NCBI GenBank assembly: GCA_017436245.1
Contig: JAFSDN010000110.1
Location: 1 to 60,293, forward strand
Source of the DNA: Clostridia bacterium
GTDB taxonomy: Bacteria > Bacillota > Clostridia > Monoglobales > Monoglobaceae
DNA: 60,293 nucleotides
Direction of reading: 5' to 3'
The translations under genes were made by a program, and so were the position numbers. Position 1 is the stretch's first letter. The number at the start of each line of letters is the position of its first letter. The notes under the pieces are model-generated. The model ran no database searches, was not told the origin of the DNA, and saw only the letters and a program-made list of their open reading frames with translations. Shown here one piece after another: positions 7,957 through 18,920 of the stretch.

Positions 7957-8955
7957 ATGACAATCAGGGAAAGAATTGAAGAAAAAGAGAAGTTTTATCT
8001 CAGCCCATATGCGGTGTTCAGCTCAAAGACCGCAGGCAGGGCACGAAGCGAAGAACCAAGCGAAATCCGTACCGAGTTTCAGCGTGACCGAGACCGCATT
8101 ATTCATTCAAAATCGTTCAGACGGCTCAAGCACAAGACTCAGGTGTTTTTGTCGCCGGCGGGTGACCATTACCGAACCCGATTGACCCATACCCTTGAAG
8201 TTTCGCAGATTGCACGGACAATTTCCCGTGCTCTGGGGCTCAATGAGGACCTGACCGAAGCCATTTCCCTTGGACATGATTTGGGACATACGCCCTTTGG
8301 TCATGCTGGGGAGCGGACAATTGACCATCTTTGCCCCGAGGGCTTCCGTCACAACGAGCAAAGCCTGAGGGTTGTGAACGTTCTTGAACGCAAAGGCGGT
8401 CTGAACCTGACGGCGGAGGTGCGTGACGGAATACTTTGCCACACGGGTGACAAAATGCCCCAGACCCTTGAAGGGAAAATTATACGGTTTGCCGACAAAA
8501 TTGCATACATAAACCATGATATTGATGATGCTGTGCGTGGCGGCGTGATTACCGAGGAAGATATACCCAAGGAATTTTCAAAGGTGCTGGGCAGGAACCA
8601 TTCGGCAAGAATTGATTCCATGATAAAGAGCATAATCCGTGCCAGCGATAACAAGCCCGACATAGCAATGGAGCCCGAGGTTTTTGAGGCGATGATGGGT
8701 CTGCGGAAGTTTATGTTTGAGAACGTATATCTCAACGACTATGCAAAGGCGGAGGAAAAAAAATCATTCAATGTGATAAAATCGCTTTTTGAGCTGTTTC
8801 TTGAAAAGCCTGAGCTGATTTCGGACAAGGTTCGTGCAATCAGCTGTAGCGAGGATAATATGATTGTTGTACGCGACCATGTTGCAAGCATGACTGACCG
8901 ATATGCCCTGAGCCTTTATGACAGGTATTTTGTGCCTAAGTCGTGGAGAGGATAG
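7957..8955 (+). CDS. Deoxyguanosinetriphosphate triphosphohydrolase-like HD protein
   Basis: 332 residues from ATG 7957 (CAGGTG upstream; an earlier in-frame ATG at 7906 has no ribosome site). Dgt-like enzymes remove tripolyphosphate from dNTPs. The HD-domain metal ligands are visible: RLTHTLEVSQIA (first His), LGHDLGHTPFGHAGE (HD pair and following His), with RHNEQSLRV after them. The N-terminal RDRDRIIHSKSFRRLKHKTQVF is the dGTPase-family signature. At about 330 aa it is the short, type 2-like form. It stands alone between divergent trmK and mscS. Confidence 0.9.
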   Translation: MTIRERIEEKEKFYLSPYAVFSSKTAGRARSEEPSEIRTEFQRDRDRIIHSKSFRRLKHKTQVFLSPAGDHYRTRLTHTLEVSQIARTISRALGLNEDLTEAISLGHDLGHTPFGHAGERTIDHLCPEGFRHNEQSLRVVNVLERKGGLNLTAEVRDGILCHTGDKMPQTLEGKIIRFADKIAYINHDIDDAVRGGVITEEDIPKEFSKVLGRNHSARIDSMIKSIIRASDNKPDIAMEPEVFEAMMGLRKFMFENVYLNDYAKAEEKKSFNVIKSLFELFLEKPELISDKVRAISCSEDNMIVVRDHVASMTDRYALSLYDRYFVPKSWRG

Positions 8956-9056
8956 TGTTGCAATGCAACGATATAAATCCTTGATTTAGTCATATCGCAG
9001 GAATTTGTGGCATCCGGATTATACACTAATTTTAACTCATCAAAGGACGTGATTTT

Positions 9057-9863
9057 TTGAACTGGAACATTATTTTTGACACATTGACCCAATGGGTGGC
9101 ATCGGCAGGAATGAAGATTGTTGCAGCAATTCTTCTCCTTGTCATCGGACACAGACTCATAAAATGGCTGAAAAAGCGAATAGCCCGCCCCACACGGCCT
9201 GACGGCTCGGACGTCAGCGCACGGCTTTTCATTTCCAGCTTTTCGGGTGTTGCCCTTTATGTACTGCTGTTTATTACAATTGCCATGATTCTTGGCATCC
9301 CCACAACATCGTTCATAACGGCAATCGCCTCCTGCGGTGTTGCAATTGGTCTTGCTATGCAGGGCTTCCTGAGCAACTTTGCAGGAGGAATTATGCTGAT
9401 GATTTTCAAGCCCTTTAAGGTGGGTGACTATATTGAAACTCCCGATGCGGCAGGCACCGTTTCCGAAACAACCGTTGTCTACACCGTTCTCAACACCCCC
9501 GACAACAAGGTTATCACCATTCCCAACGGAAACCTCACCAATTCGGTCATCACAAACTATTCGGCAGTGGACAGCCGCAGAGTTGACCTTGTTTTCAGCA
9601 CGGCATACAGCTGTGATGTGGAAAAGGTGAAAGCCCTTTTGACAGACATTGTTTCAAAGCATCCAAAGGTTCTTGGTGACCCCGAACCCTTTGCACGGCT
9701 CTCGGCACATGGTGACAGCGCCCTTGAATTCACCGTGAGAGCATGGTGCAGAACAGAGGACTTCTGGGATGTTAAATTTGACCTTACGGAACAGGTGAAG
9801 GTTGCCTTTGACAAGCAGGGAATTGAAATTCCCTATCCTCAGATGGATATACACATGAAATAA
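9057..9863 (+). CDS. mscS: Small-conductance mechanosensitive channel, MscS family
   Basis: 268 residues with a TTG start after AAAGGAC. Mechanosensitive channels open under membrane tension to release solutes during osmotic downshock. Three membrane segments fill residues about 15-120. The pore helix region includes GVAIGLAMQGFLSNFAGGIMLMIFKPFKVGDYIE, the most conserved MscS segment, followed by the beta domain (VITIPNGNL) and an alpha/beta C-terminus (IEIPYPQMDIHMK). Length matches the compact E. coli MscS type. It is a single gene. Confidence 0.92.
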   Translation: MNWNIIFDTLTQWVASAGMKIVAAILLLVIGHRLIKWLKKRIARPTRPDGSDVSARLFISSFSGVALYVLLFITIAMILGIPTTSFITAIASCGVAIGLAMQGFLSNFAGGIMLMIFKPFKVGDYIETPDAAGTVSETTVVYTVLNTPDNKVITIPNGNLTNSVITNYSAVDSRRVDLVFSTAYSCDVEKVKALLTDIVSKHPKVLGDPEPFARLSAHGDSALEFTVRAWCRTEDFWDVKFDLTEQVKVAFDKQGIEIPYPQMDIHMK

Positions 9864-9869
9864 AATCCG

Positions 9870-10250
9870 TTACCTGAAAAACGGGATTTTGTTGCCAAAG
9901 TAAATTATCCCAAAGCTGAGAAAGAACCACAACACGGAATACAGCGGACAAATCTGGCCAAGAATATTCAAAGGCTGACGGGAATAATCCCACACATCAA
10001 GCTTCAGAATACGGTTCAGCAAAATTCCCGACACAAACTCAACAGCCGAGATTATGACGGCACAAATCAGGGCACGGGAAAAATAGGATTTGGCATAAAA
10101 GTGATGGTTCACCATGCGAATAAGCACAAGGCACAGACCGCCCACAACAGCCATGCTGGGATGGGTGCGACCCCTCCAGATAACTTCAAGCAGACAGTAG
10201 CCCACGGCTCCTGCCAGAAAAATCAATAAATAACGCTTACAATCAGTCAT
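9870..10250 (-). CDS. Putative membrane protein of the PF06541 (ABC_trans_CmpB) type
   Basis: 126 residues with four hydrophobic segments (about 7-25, 33-50, 58-78 and 98-120). GYCLLEVIWRGRTHPSMAVVGG, EFVSGILLNRILKLDVWDYS and NILGQICPLYSVLWFF match a widespread Firmicutes membrane family annotated as putative ABC-transporter permease; no transport role is proven. Start ATG 10250 has AAGGAAG upstream. It is convergent with mscS, seven bases apart, with no separate terminator visible. Confidence 0.7.
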   Translation of the reverse strand: MTDCKRYLLIFLAGAVGYCLLEVIWRGRTHPSMAVVGGLCLVLIRMVNHHFYAKSYFSRALICAVIISAVEFVSGILLNRILKLDVWDYSRQPLNILGQICPLYSVLWFFLSFGIIYFGNKIPFFR

Positions 10251-10300
10251 AAAAAGTCTTCCTTTTTGATTAAACTGATTGTAGTTTGGCTGAATTTCAA

Positions 10301-10486
10301 AAAAATAATACGCTGCAGGAAAACAATATCATTAAATTGAGCAGCTTGTCATTCTGAACACAGTGAAGAATCTTTGCAGAAAATAAGATTCTTCGACTTC
10401 GCCTTACGGCTTCGCTCAGAATGACACCTTCGCATGTATGCTCAACTTAATGACATTGGCTGAAAAACTGCAGCGTATTTTTGTTC
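10301..10486. repeat. MITE-like inverted-repeat element containing dispersed-repeat copy 2
   Basis: The ends AATACGCTGCAG (10307-10318) and CTGCAGCGTATT (10468-10479) are perfect inverted repeats. Just inside them TCATTAAATTGAGCA faces TGCTCAACTTAATGA (one mismatch). The centre (10348-10425) is the two-armed GTCATTCTGA / TCAGAATGAC repeat. The whole segment could extrude as one long hairpin. It encodes nothing. Confidence 0.65.
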
Positions 10487-10496
10487 CGTTTTGTCC

Positions 10497-10664
10497 CTAA
10501 ACAACAAGGGAATATTCAAACATCTCACAGTGGATTTTACTTCCCACATCCGCCCCAATGGGCAACAGAGCAAGGGCAATAAAAATTTCGTTGCCCGTTT
10601 CAAGGTCTCGGAGGTAGGCATATTCACCTTCAATTTTTGACAAAATATAGTCTTTGGGTTCCAT
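10497..10664 (-). CDS. Small protein, DUF3006-like
   Basis: 55 residues: begins MEPKDYILSKIEGEYAYL, continues RDLETGNEIFIALALLPIGAD and ends CEMFEYSLVV. The order 'EGEYA-L-D-ETG--I-I---LLP-G---G' is like the small beta-barrel DUF3006 family (recognised, not searched). GGGAG precedes ATG 10664, and the HAD gene stops 15 bp upstream, so it is the last gene of the lipoprotein-lacZ-HAD operon. An overlapping 63-codon frame is a shadow without a ribosome site. Confidence 0.65.
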   Translation of the reverse strand: MEPKDYILSKIEGEYAYLRDLETGNEIFIALALLPIGADVGSKIHCEMFEYSLVV

Positions 10665-10679
10665 TTTTCACTTCTCCCG

Positions 10680-11285
10680 TCACAAATTCAGATATTCTCT
10701 CAGCTTCTTCGCATCCCCGTCAAAGAGGTAGCCCTCAATTCCTACCGACCTTGCTCCCCGAATGTTGACGGCATTGTCGTCAACAAAAAGGCACTCTTCG
10801 GCATTCAGATTATACTTATTCAGCAGGTATTCAAAAATCTCGGCATTGGGCTTCAGCAGCTTCACAACCCCCGAAAACACAAGTCCTTCAAAGTGGGAAA
10901 ACAAACGGTCAATCCACTGAACCTCCCGATAATTTTCCGCAAAGCCTGTGCTGATGTTGGAAATAAGAAACAGCTTTTTGTCAGTTTTTGCAATATCCTC
11001 AATGAGCTTTTCCATTTGGGGTACGGGTGTCATGCTCCTTATCCAGTTGTCATACACCTTGCAGCCCTTTTCGGCAAGGTCCCGGGGCAGACGGCTTCGG
11101 ATTCCTGCCTTCACTTCGTCATCGGTGATGCTTCCGTCGTCAAGCCTGTCCCAGTAAAGACGGTCAAAGGCAACCTCGCTCACAATCCGTCTTTCCTCCA
11201 AATCCTCAACATAGGGCGCAGTCAGCCGCTCCGGATAAAACTCGCCCAGAACATTGCCAAAATCAAAAATATAATTCTTTATCAT
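10680..11285 (-). CDS. HAD-superfamily hydrolase, subfamily IA
   Basis: 201 residues. Motif I is YIFDFGNVLGEF at residues 5-16 (Asp nucleophile at 8), motif II LFLISNIST near residue 105, motif III Lys in VVKLLKPNAEIF, and motif IV CLFVDDNAVNIRGARSVG near residue 165. This layout fits small phosphatases such as YihX-like sugar phosphatases. It begins seven bases after the beta-galactosidase stop, so a role in removing phosphate from sugar phosphates of that pathway is plausible but inferred. Confidence 0.85.
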   Translation of the reverse strand: MIKNYIFDFGNVLGEFYPERLTAPYVEDLEERRIVSEVAFDRLYWDRLDDGSITDDEVKAGIRSRLPRDLAEKGCKVYDNWIRSMTPVPQMEKLIEDIAKTDKKLFLISNISTGFAENYREVQWIDRLFSHFEGLVFSGVVKLLKPNAEIFEYLLNKYNLNAEECLFVDDNAVNIRGARSVGIEGYLFDGDAKKLREYLNL

Positions 11286-11292
11286 AACCCTT

Positions 11293-14154
<2,862 letters not shown>

Positions 14155-14161
14155 TCATTAA

Positions 14162-14953
14162 TTAACCAAGGGGATAAAAGCTTTCAAGCAATGCCGCCGT
14201 GCTGTTTTCGCCAACAACGCCAAGGGTAACAACCATCATTGTTTTGCCCGACCTTGCACAGAAAAGAGTCTGATACATCTGTCTGTCCTCAACCTTGCTT
14301 GAAATCTGTGCCGCCGCATATTCCTTTGCGCCAACCTTAACAGAACCAACATTTATATCCACGTTTTCAATACCGTTCTGTGCCAGCGCATCCTGAGTTT
14401 TTTGCATAAGTGCGGTCATATACTGTGTGTCGTCAATTTTCATTGCTTCGTCGGTGAGGTTTTCAAGAGTGATACCCGCAGAGCCTGTCTGTCCCTGAGC
14501 CATCATTGCATAAAGAGTCTTTTCTCCGTCCAGAACGGCTTTTATCTCGTCCCCGGATGCGGTAACGGAAATTCCGTTTGCTTCTTCAAGCTGTGCATTG
14601 TCAGCAAACTTCCAGCTGCTTTCAGGGAGCTTGAAGCCAAGACCCAAGCACTCATTTTCATACACGCCGCCCTTAACCGAGCCAAGAGTCAGAGGCTTTT
14701 GCTCAGCCGCTTTTGGTTCTTCAGGCTTTTCTTCCTCTTTCTTGGGGGCTTCTTCGGGCTTTTTTTCTTCTGCCTTTTCTTCGGGCTTGCTTTCCTCTTT
14801 TTCTTCCTTGGGCTGCTTGGCTTTTTCGGCAGGCTTTTCCACCGAAACCTTTACCTCAGGTTCAGCTTCCTTTACCTCTTTTTCTTCTCCGCCGCATGCC
14901 GCAAGACAAACAACCAAACCTGCCGACAGCAAAATTGACAACAATTTTTTCAC
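14162..14953 (-). CDS. Lipoprotein with charged Lys/Glu/Pro linker, unknown function
   Basis: 263 residues with a GTG start behind AAGGGA. The signal peptide ends in the lipobox LAAC (Cys20). Residues about 23-90 are a low-complexity run of Lys, Glu, Pro and Ala, probably an extended spacer through the cell wall. The folded part (about 91-263) starts GSVKGGVYENECLGLGFKLPESSWKFA and contains CARSGKTMMVVTLGV near the end; this resembles small domains in Clostridia lipoproteins with no defined role. It lies 34 bp upstream of lacZ on the same strand and is probably the first gene of that operon. Confidence 0.8.
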   Translation of the reverse strand: MKKLLSILLSAGLVVCLAACGGEEKEVKEAEPEVKVSVEKPAEKAKQPKEEKEESKPEEKAEEKKPEEAPKKEEEKPEEPKAAEQKPLTLGSVKGGVYENECLGLGFKLPESSWKFADNAQLEEANGISVTASGDEIKAVLDGEKTLYAMMAQGQTGSAGITLENLTDEAMKIDDTQYMTALMQKTQDALAQNGIENVDINVGSVKVGAKEYAAAQISSKVEDRQMYQTLFCARSGKTMMVVTLGVVGENSTAALLESFYPLG

Positions 14954-15044
14954 TTATAACCAATCCCTTCTGTTTTATATCAAATTTATGCCATTATACC
15001 ACAAATTACCCCTTTCGTCAATTGGATTACTGTTAATATTTCTA

Positions 15045-15073
15045 TTGCATTTTCACAGCTTTTGCTGTAAAAT
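15045..15073 (+). promoter_or_regulatory. Promoter of the pyrophosphatase gene
   Basis: TTGCAT (15045-15050) and TAAAAT (15068-15073) with 17 bp between, about 40 bp before the start codon. Confidence 0.5.
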
Positions 15074-15112
15074 ATAATATACAAAAATAAAAAAGCAAAG
15101 GAATGATTAATC

Positions 15113-15646
15113 ATGTCAAACATCTGGCACGACATATCGCCAAAAAGAATTAACACCGACGATTTTATCTGCGTGGTTGAAATTTCAAAGGGTAGCAAAA
15201 AGAAGTATGAGCTTGACAAGGAAACAGGCTTCATTATGCTTGACCGTATTCTCTACACCTCAACCCACTATCCGGCAAACTACGGATTCATCCCCAGAAC
15301 CTACGGTGACGACAACGACCCCCTTGACGTACTCCTGCTTTGTTCCGAGCCCCTTGAACCTCTGACCCTTGTTCGTGCATACCCAATCGGGGTGATTTCC
15401 ATGATTGACAACGGCCGAAACGACGAAAAAATCATTGCAATTCCCTTCAATGACCCCACGTATAACAAGTACATCGACATTGACCAGCTCCCGTCCCACA
15501 TTTTTGACGAAATGAAGCACTTTTTTCAGGTATACAAAAACCTTGAAAACAAAACAACCGCCGTGGACGAGGTTAACAACCGTGAGGAGGCAATCAAAAT
15601 CATTGATGCGGCAATATTGAATTATATTGAAAACTTCTGTAAATAA
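15113..15646 (+). CDS. ppa: Inorganic pyrophosphatase, family I
   Basis: 177 residues, the bacterial family I length. It hydrolyses pyrophosphate to phosphate in the cytoplasm and pulls biosynthetic reactions forward. Active-site features are visible: [17 protein letters not shown] (substrate lysines), [15 protein letters not shown], then the signature [11 protein letters not shown] with the Mg-binding aspartates, and [26 protein letters not shown] precedes ATG 15113. It is a single gene followed by the S-layer protein's own promoter. Confidence 0.95.
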   Translation: MSNIWHDISPKRINTDDFICVVEISKGSKKKYELDKETGFIMLDRILYTSTHYPANYGFIPRTYGDDNDPLDVLLLCSEPLEPLTLVRAYPIGVISMIDNGRNDEKIIAIPFNDPTYNKYIDIDQLPSHIFDEMKHFFQVYKNLENKTTAVDEVNNREEAIKIIDAAILNYIENFCK

Positions 15647-15705
15647 AAAAATCCCGAAAATTTTTGGTGATTTTGTCAAAGTTAAGGCATTTTTCATTTT
15701 TCCCA

Positions 15706-15734
15706 TTGAAAATTTTCTTGTTATATTATATAAT
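15706..15734 (+). promoter_or_regulatory. Promoter of the SLH-kinase-PqqD-peptidase operon
   Basis: TTGAAA (15706-15711) and TATAAT (15729-15734) are 17 bp apart, about 50 bp before the SLH gene. No promoter or terminator was seen between the next genes, so this may drive the whole operon to 18326. Confidence 0.65.
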
Positions 15735-15782
15735 TACCATAAGTATGCAAAATGAATTTCACTTATGAAAAGGAGAATGATT

Positions 15783-16796
15783 ATGAAAAAAATACTTGCA
15801 CTTATTTTAGTTTGTCTCATGTCCCTTTCAACCGTTGCTTTTGCGGCTGATTTCTCGGATGTTGAGGGTCACTGGGCAATCAATTCAATTAACAACGCCG
15901 CTGAAAACGGACTCATCACAGGCAGCGAAGGCCGTTTTTATCCTGACGACAACATGACAAGAGCCGAAATGGCAACAATTGTTGTCCGTGCCTTTGGCGC
16001 AACAGAGGATGCCGATATTTCTGCATTCACCGACGTCCTGCCCACCGACTGGTTCTATGCTTCAATGTCCAAGGCTGTTGCAATGGGTGCATTCAACGGT
16101 TCATACGGCAAGCTCAACCCCGAAAATCCAATCACCAGACAGGAAGCCTTTGTTGTTCTTTCAAGAGTTTTCGGTCTTGCAGTGAATGAAGATATTGATG
16201 CATCAATCCTCAACCAGTTCTCTGACAAGGGTATGATTGAAGACTGGGCAGAAGCCGATGTTGCGGCAATAATCAACGCAGGCTACGTTGGTGGCTCGGA
16301 CGGAAAGCTCAACCCCACAGCAAACATCACACGTGCTGAGTTTGCGGCTGTTATGGACAGACTCATCAAGTATTACATCGACGACGAAACTGCAACAACA
16401 CTACCCACAGACGGAAATGTTATGATTCGTGTGGGAGGAATCAAGGTTGAAAAGCTCACAACCGACAAGATGATTGTGGTTGGCGACGGTGTTGGAAAAG
16501 GCACATTCGGCATTGCAGAGGGCAAGGTTGACAACTCGGTTGTTGTGCGTGCTTCCGAAACAACATCTCTTGGCGGAAATTACAAGAACATCAAAATAAT
16601 CAGACCCGGCATCCGTGTTCAGGGACCCCTCCCCGACCCCGAAAAGGGCGAAAAAGCATGGGTAGGCAAGGACAGCACCTATTCAATCTTCGGAAGCATC
16701 CTGGTTGACGACAAGGAAGCTGAAAAAGCAACCGATGCTCAGACAGAAGCTGACGAAACAGAGGAAACAGAAGAAACAAAAAACGATGAACAGTAA
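15783..16796 (+). CDS. S-layer homology (SLH) domain surface protein
   Basis: 337 residues from ATG 15783 (AAAGGAG upstream; the ATG at 15765 lacks a site). The signal peptide ends at VAFA. Three SLH repeats follow: DFSDVEGHWAINSI...TRAEMATIVVRAFG, AFTDVLPTDWFYASM...ITRQEAFVVLSRVFG, and QFSDKGMIEDWAEADV...ITRAEFAAVMDRLI. SLH domains bind pyruvylated cell-wall polymer, so the protein should sit on the cell surface. Residues about 215-310 form a beta-rich segment I do not recognise, and the C-terminus is an acidic tail (ETEETEETKNDEQ). The stop overlaps the start of the kinase gene by 11 bases, so the two are coupled. Confidence 0.9.
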   Translation: MKKILALILVCLMSLSTVAFAADFSDVEGHWAINSINNAAENGLITGSEGRFYPDDNMTRAEMATIVVRAFGATEDADISAFTDVLPTDWFYASMSKAVAMGAFNGSYGKLNPENPITRQEAFVVLSRVFGLAVNEDIDASILNQFSDKGMIEDWAEADVAAIINAGYVGGSDGKLNPTANITRAEFAAVMDRLIKYYIDDETATTLPTDGNVMIRVGGIKVEKLTTDKMIVVGDGVGKGTFGIAEGKVDNSVVVRASETTSLGGNYKNIKIIRPGIRVQGPLPDPEKGEKAWVGKDSTYSIFGSILVDDKEAEKATDAQTEADETEETEETKNDEQ

Positions 16797-17529
16797 ATCA
16801 CAGGAAATTTTTGAAGTTTCAAAGGAAAAATACGTTATTTCGGGCATAAATGTGGGAATGATTCTCCGCAAGGGCGGAATCATTGAAACACAGGCGCAAA
16901 AATATATCAAGGATTTTGAAGGCTATCCGCAGATTGTCATTGGCATTAACGACGGACGACTTGCCTTTGAGAATGCAAAAACCCCAAGCCTTTCCCTTCT
17001 TGAAAGCGAATATATGCTCACGGGCGCAAAATTCTGTGAAGAATTGATTGCCTTTGACGGGTTTATGCTTCATTCTTCGGCGGTGGTGTACGAAAACAAG
17101 GCTTATCTTTTTTCGGCACCGAGCGGAACCGGAAAATCCACACACACAACAATCTGGCGCAGGGTCTTTGGAGAAGACAAAACCTTTATCCTCAATGACG
17201 ACAAGCCTGTTATCAGAATTGTTGACGGCAAGGTTCTTGCATTTGGAACGCCCTGGAGCGGAAAAACCGACCATAACGAAAACGTGGGCGTACCCCTACA
17301 GGGAATCTGCTTTGTTGAACGGAGCGAAACAAACCGAATTATGCCAATGTCGCCCAAGGATGCCATTCATCGGCTTCTTGACCAGACCCTCCGCCCCCAA
17401 AACGGAGAGAATATGTCAAAGCTCCTTGACCTTTTGGACAAGGTTCTCAGCAGCGTCAAGGTTCACACCCTTCAATGCAATATGGAAGACGAGGCGGCGA
17501 TTGTTGCGTATAACGGAATGAATAAATGA
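16786..17529 (+). CDS. HPr kinase-like (HprK/PEPCK P-loop fold) protein
   Basis: 247 residues from ATG 16786, inside the end of the SLH gene. The P-loop is FSAPSGTGKSTHT near residue 112. LHSSAVVYENKAYLFSAPSGTGKS, then ILNDDKPVIR (probable Mg/base Asp pair), then GTPWSGKTDH match the HprK-like kinases that accompany PqqD-like proteins in peptide-modification loci; some lasso-peptide clusters carry such a kinase. It is shorter than true HPr kinase and lacks that enzyme's N-terminal domain. The substrate is unknown: a peptide or a protein in this operon is more likely than HPr, whose residue 46 is Lys in this genome. Its stop overlaps the next small ORF as ATGA. Confidence 0.8.
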   Translation: MNSKSQEIFEVSKEKYVISGINVGMILRKGGIIETQAQKYIKDFEGYPQIVIGINDGRLAFENAKTPSLSLLESEYMLTGAKFCEELIAFDGFMLHSSAVVYENKAYLFSAPSGTGKSTHTTIWRRVFGEDKTFILNDDKPVIRIVDGKVLAFGTPWSGKTDHNENVGVPLQGICFVERSETNRIMPMSPKDAIHRLLDQTLRPQNGENMSKLLDLLDKVLSSVKVHTLQCNMEDEAAIVAYNGMNK

Positions 17530-17600
17530 TGAAAATTGCGTTGAAGCATACGGACTTTGACGCAATTCTCTTACAGAAAGGCGGTTGTGACAGACCATGA
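17526..17600 (+). CDS. Possible 24-residue peptide between kinase and PqqD genes
   Basis: ATG 17526 overlaps the kinase stop as ATGA, and the TGA at 17598-17600 overlaps the PqqD start as ATGA. The peptide begins MMKIALKHTDFD and ends LLQKGGCDRP, with a Gly-Gly-Cys near the C-terminus. The double coupling is the only evidence that it is translated; no clear ribosome site precedes it apart from coupling. It could be a substrate peptide of the modification cassette, or merely a coupling ORF keeping ribosomes on the message. A chance frame is also possible, as 67 bp between two genes can stay open by luck. Confidence 0.4.
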   Translation: MMKIALKHTDFDAILLQKGGCDRP

Positions 17601-17863
17601 AGGTAAAAAAGGATTATATGCTCAGAAGCGTTGCAGGATATGCGGTTGTTGTTCCTGTGGGCGAAGGGGCAATGAATTTCAATGGAGTTATCAATCTCAA
17701 CGACAGCGGAGCCTTCCTCTGGAAGACCATGGAAAATGACGTAACCGAAGAACAGATGGTTGCGGCACTCCTTGATGAATACGACGTTGATGAAGAACGT
17801 GCAAATGCCGATGTTGCGGCGTTTATAAAAAAGATGAGAGAGGCAAATCTGATTGATGATTGA
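17597..17863 (+). CDS. PqqD-family peptide-binding protein
   Basis: 88 residues. PqqD-type proteins are winged-helix RRE domains that hold precursor peptides for modifying enzymes. Typical features are LRSVAGYAVVVPVGEGAMNFNGVINLNDSGAFLWKTM near the N-terminus and EEQMVAALLDEYDVDEERANADVAAFIKKMREANLI at the C-terminus. AGAAAGGCGG lies 13 bases before ATG 17597. It is encoded between an HprK-like kinase and an S26-like peptidase, and its stop overlaps the peptidase start. No radical SAM enzyme, the usual partner of free-standing PqqD proteins, is present. Confidence 0.88.
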   Translation: MKVKKDYMLRSVAGYAVVVPVGEGAMNFNGVINLNDSGAFLWKTMENDVTEEQMVAALLDEYDVDEERANADVAAFIKKMREANLIDD

Positions 17864-18326
17864 AAAAGCGAACCTTGAACATAACGTAAAGCTCAACGAT
17901 ATGTTCCCCATAATTGAAGAAAAACTCCGGTCGGGCGGCGACGTCATTTTCAAGCCCCGTGGGGTCAGTATGCTCCCTTTAATCAGGCAGGGGCTTGACA
18001 GCGTGAGGGTCAGTCCTCTCAAAGCACCGCCAACAGTGGGGGATGTTATTTTTTACAGACGTCCCGACGGTCAGTTTGTTCTGCACCGGATTATCGGCAA
18101 AAATTCTCTTGGCTACATTCTGTGCGGTGACAATCAGTGGATTAAGGAACAGGGCGTAAAGCCCCAATGGATAATCGGGTTAATGACTGCTGTGGAACGT
18201 GACGGCAAAACCGTTGAGTGCAGCCACCCCGAATATCTCAGATATGTAAAGCGGCTACCCTTGCGCAGATTCAAGCTGAAGCTCTGCAACATCTGCGGAA
18301 AAATAAAAAGAAAGATTCTGAAATGA
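17856..18326 (+). CDS. S24/S26-family peptidase (signal-peptidase fold), soluble
   Basis: 156 residues from ATG 17856 overlapping the PqqD stop. The catalytic serine motif is KPRGVSMLPLIRQG near residue 35. GDVIFYRRPDGQFVLHRIIGK carries a conserved His in the position used by archaeal/SipW-type signal peptidases, and CGDNQWIKEQGV matches their GDN motif. Unlike signal peptidases it has no membrane helix; the C-terminus is Lys/Arg-rich (LRRFKLKLC...KIKRKILK). It probably cleaves a peptide or a protein handled by the cassette. It is the last gene of the operon and ends at a bidirectional hairpin. Confidence 0.82.
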   Translation: MIEKANLEHNVKLNDMFPIIEEKLRSGGDVIFKPRGVSMLPLIRQGLDSVRVSPLKAPPTVGDVIFYRRPDGQFVLHRIIGKNSLGYILCGDNQWIKEQGVKPQWIIGLMTAVERDGKTVECSHPEYLRYVKRLPLRRFKLKLCNICGKIKRKILK

Positions 18327-18353
18327 AAAAAGTGTGCCAATGCACACTTTTTT
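18325..18353. terminator. Bidirectional terminator between peptidase gene and mscL
   Basis: AAAAAAGTGTG and CACACTTTTTT form an 11-bp stem with a short loop; A and T runs make it work on both strands. Confidence 0.85.
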
Positions 18354-18354
18354 A

Positions 18355-18753
18355 TTATTTCTGCTTCAACAAATCACGGATTTCGGTAAGAAGCTCTTCC
18401 TGAGTGGGACCCTTTGGTTCTTCGGGCTCAGCCGCAGCCTCCTGTTTTTTCCTGAATTTTGACATGAAACGAATCACCATGAAAATCGAAAACGCAATAA
18501 TCAAAAAGTCAACAATATTCTGAACAAACTGACCGTAAAGGATTGCAGATTCTGCAATTTCGTCGGTGGCAGGCGAAATCACATATTTGAGGTTTTTGAT
18601 GTCGATTCCGTTGGTGAGAACACCGATTACAGGCATTATAATATCATTAACCAAAGATGTGACAATTTTTCCGAAAGCTCCGCCGATGATAACACCAACT
18701 GCCATGTCAACAACGTTGCCCTTGAAGGCAAATTCTTTAAATTCTTTCCACAT
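18355..18753 (-). CDS. mscL: Large-conductance mechanosensitive channel MscL
   Basis: 132 residues. MscL is a pentameric membrane valve opened by extreme turgor. The start [41 protein letters not shown] is the conserved amphipathic helix plus first membrane helix; the second spans about residues 70-95. The C-terminal bundle ends [15 protein letters not shown]. Length matches the family. AAGGAGAA precedes the start at 18753. Together with MscS at 9 kb it gives this organism two osmotic release valves in the window. Confidence 0.95.
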   Translation of the reverse strand: MWKEFKEFAFKGNVVDMAVGVIIGGAFGKIVTSLVNDIIMPVIGVLTNGIDIKNLKYVISPATDEIAESAILYGQFVQNIVDFLIIAFSIFMVIRFMSKFRKKQEAAAEPEEPKGPTQEELLTEIRDLLKQK

Positions 18754-18920
18754 AAAAATTTCTCCTTGTCCTAAAATATGACTTTATTCTACCACCATTC
18801 CCACAGAATGTCAATATTTGTGTTTTGCACTTTTTCTATATTTTCGTCAATGTTACCATAGACAAAGAACAAAAAAAGGTGTATAATACAAAAGTTATCG
18901 AAAATTTGAAAGGTGATTTT

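Noticed and set aside
17597..17863. PQQ biosynthesis cluster
   Set aside because: Only the PqqD fold is shared; pqqA, pqqC and pqqE are absent.
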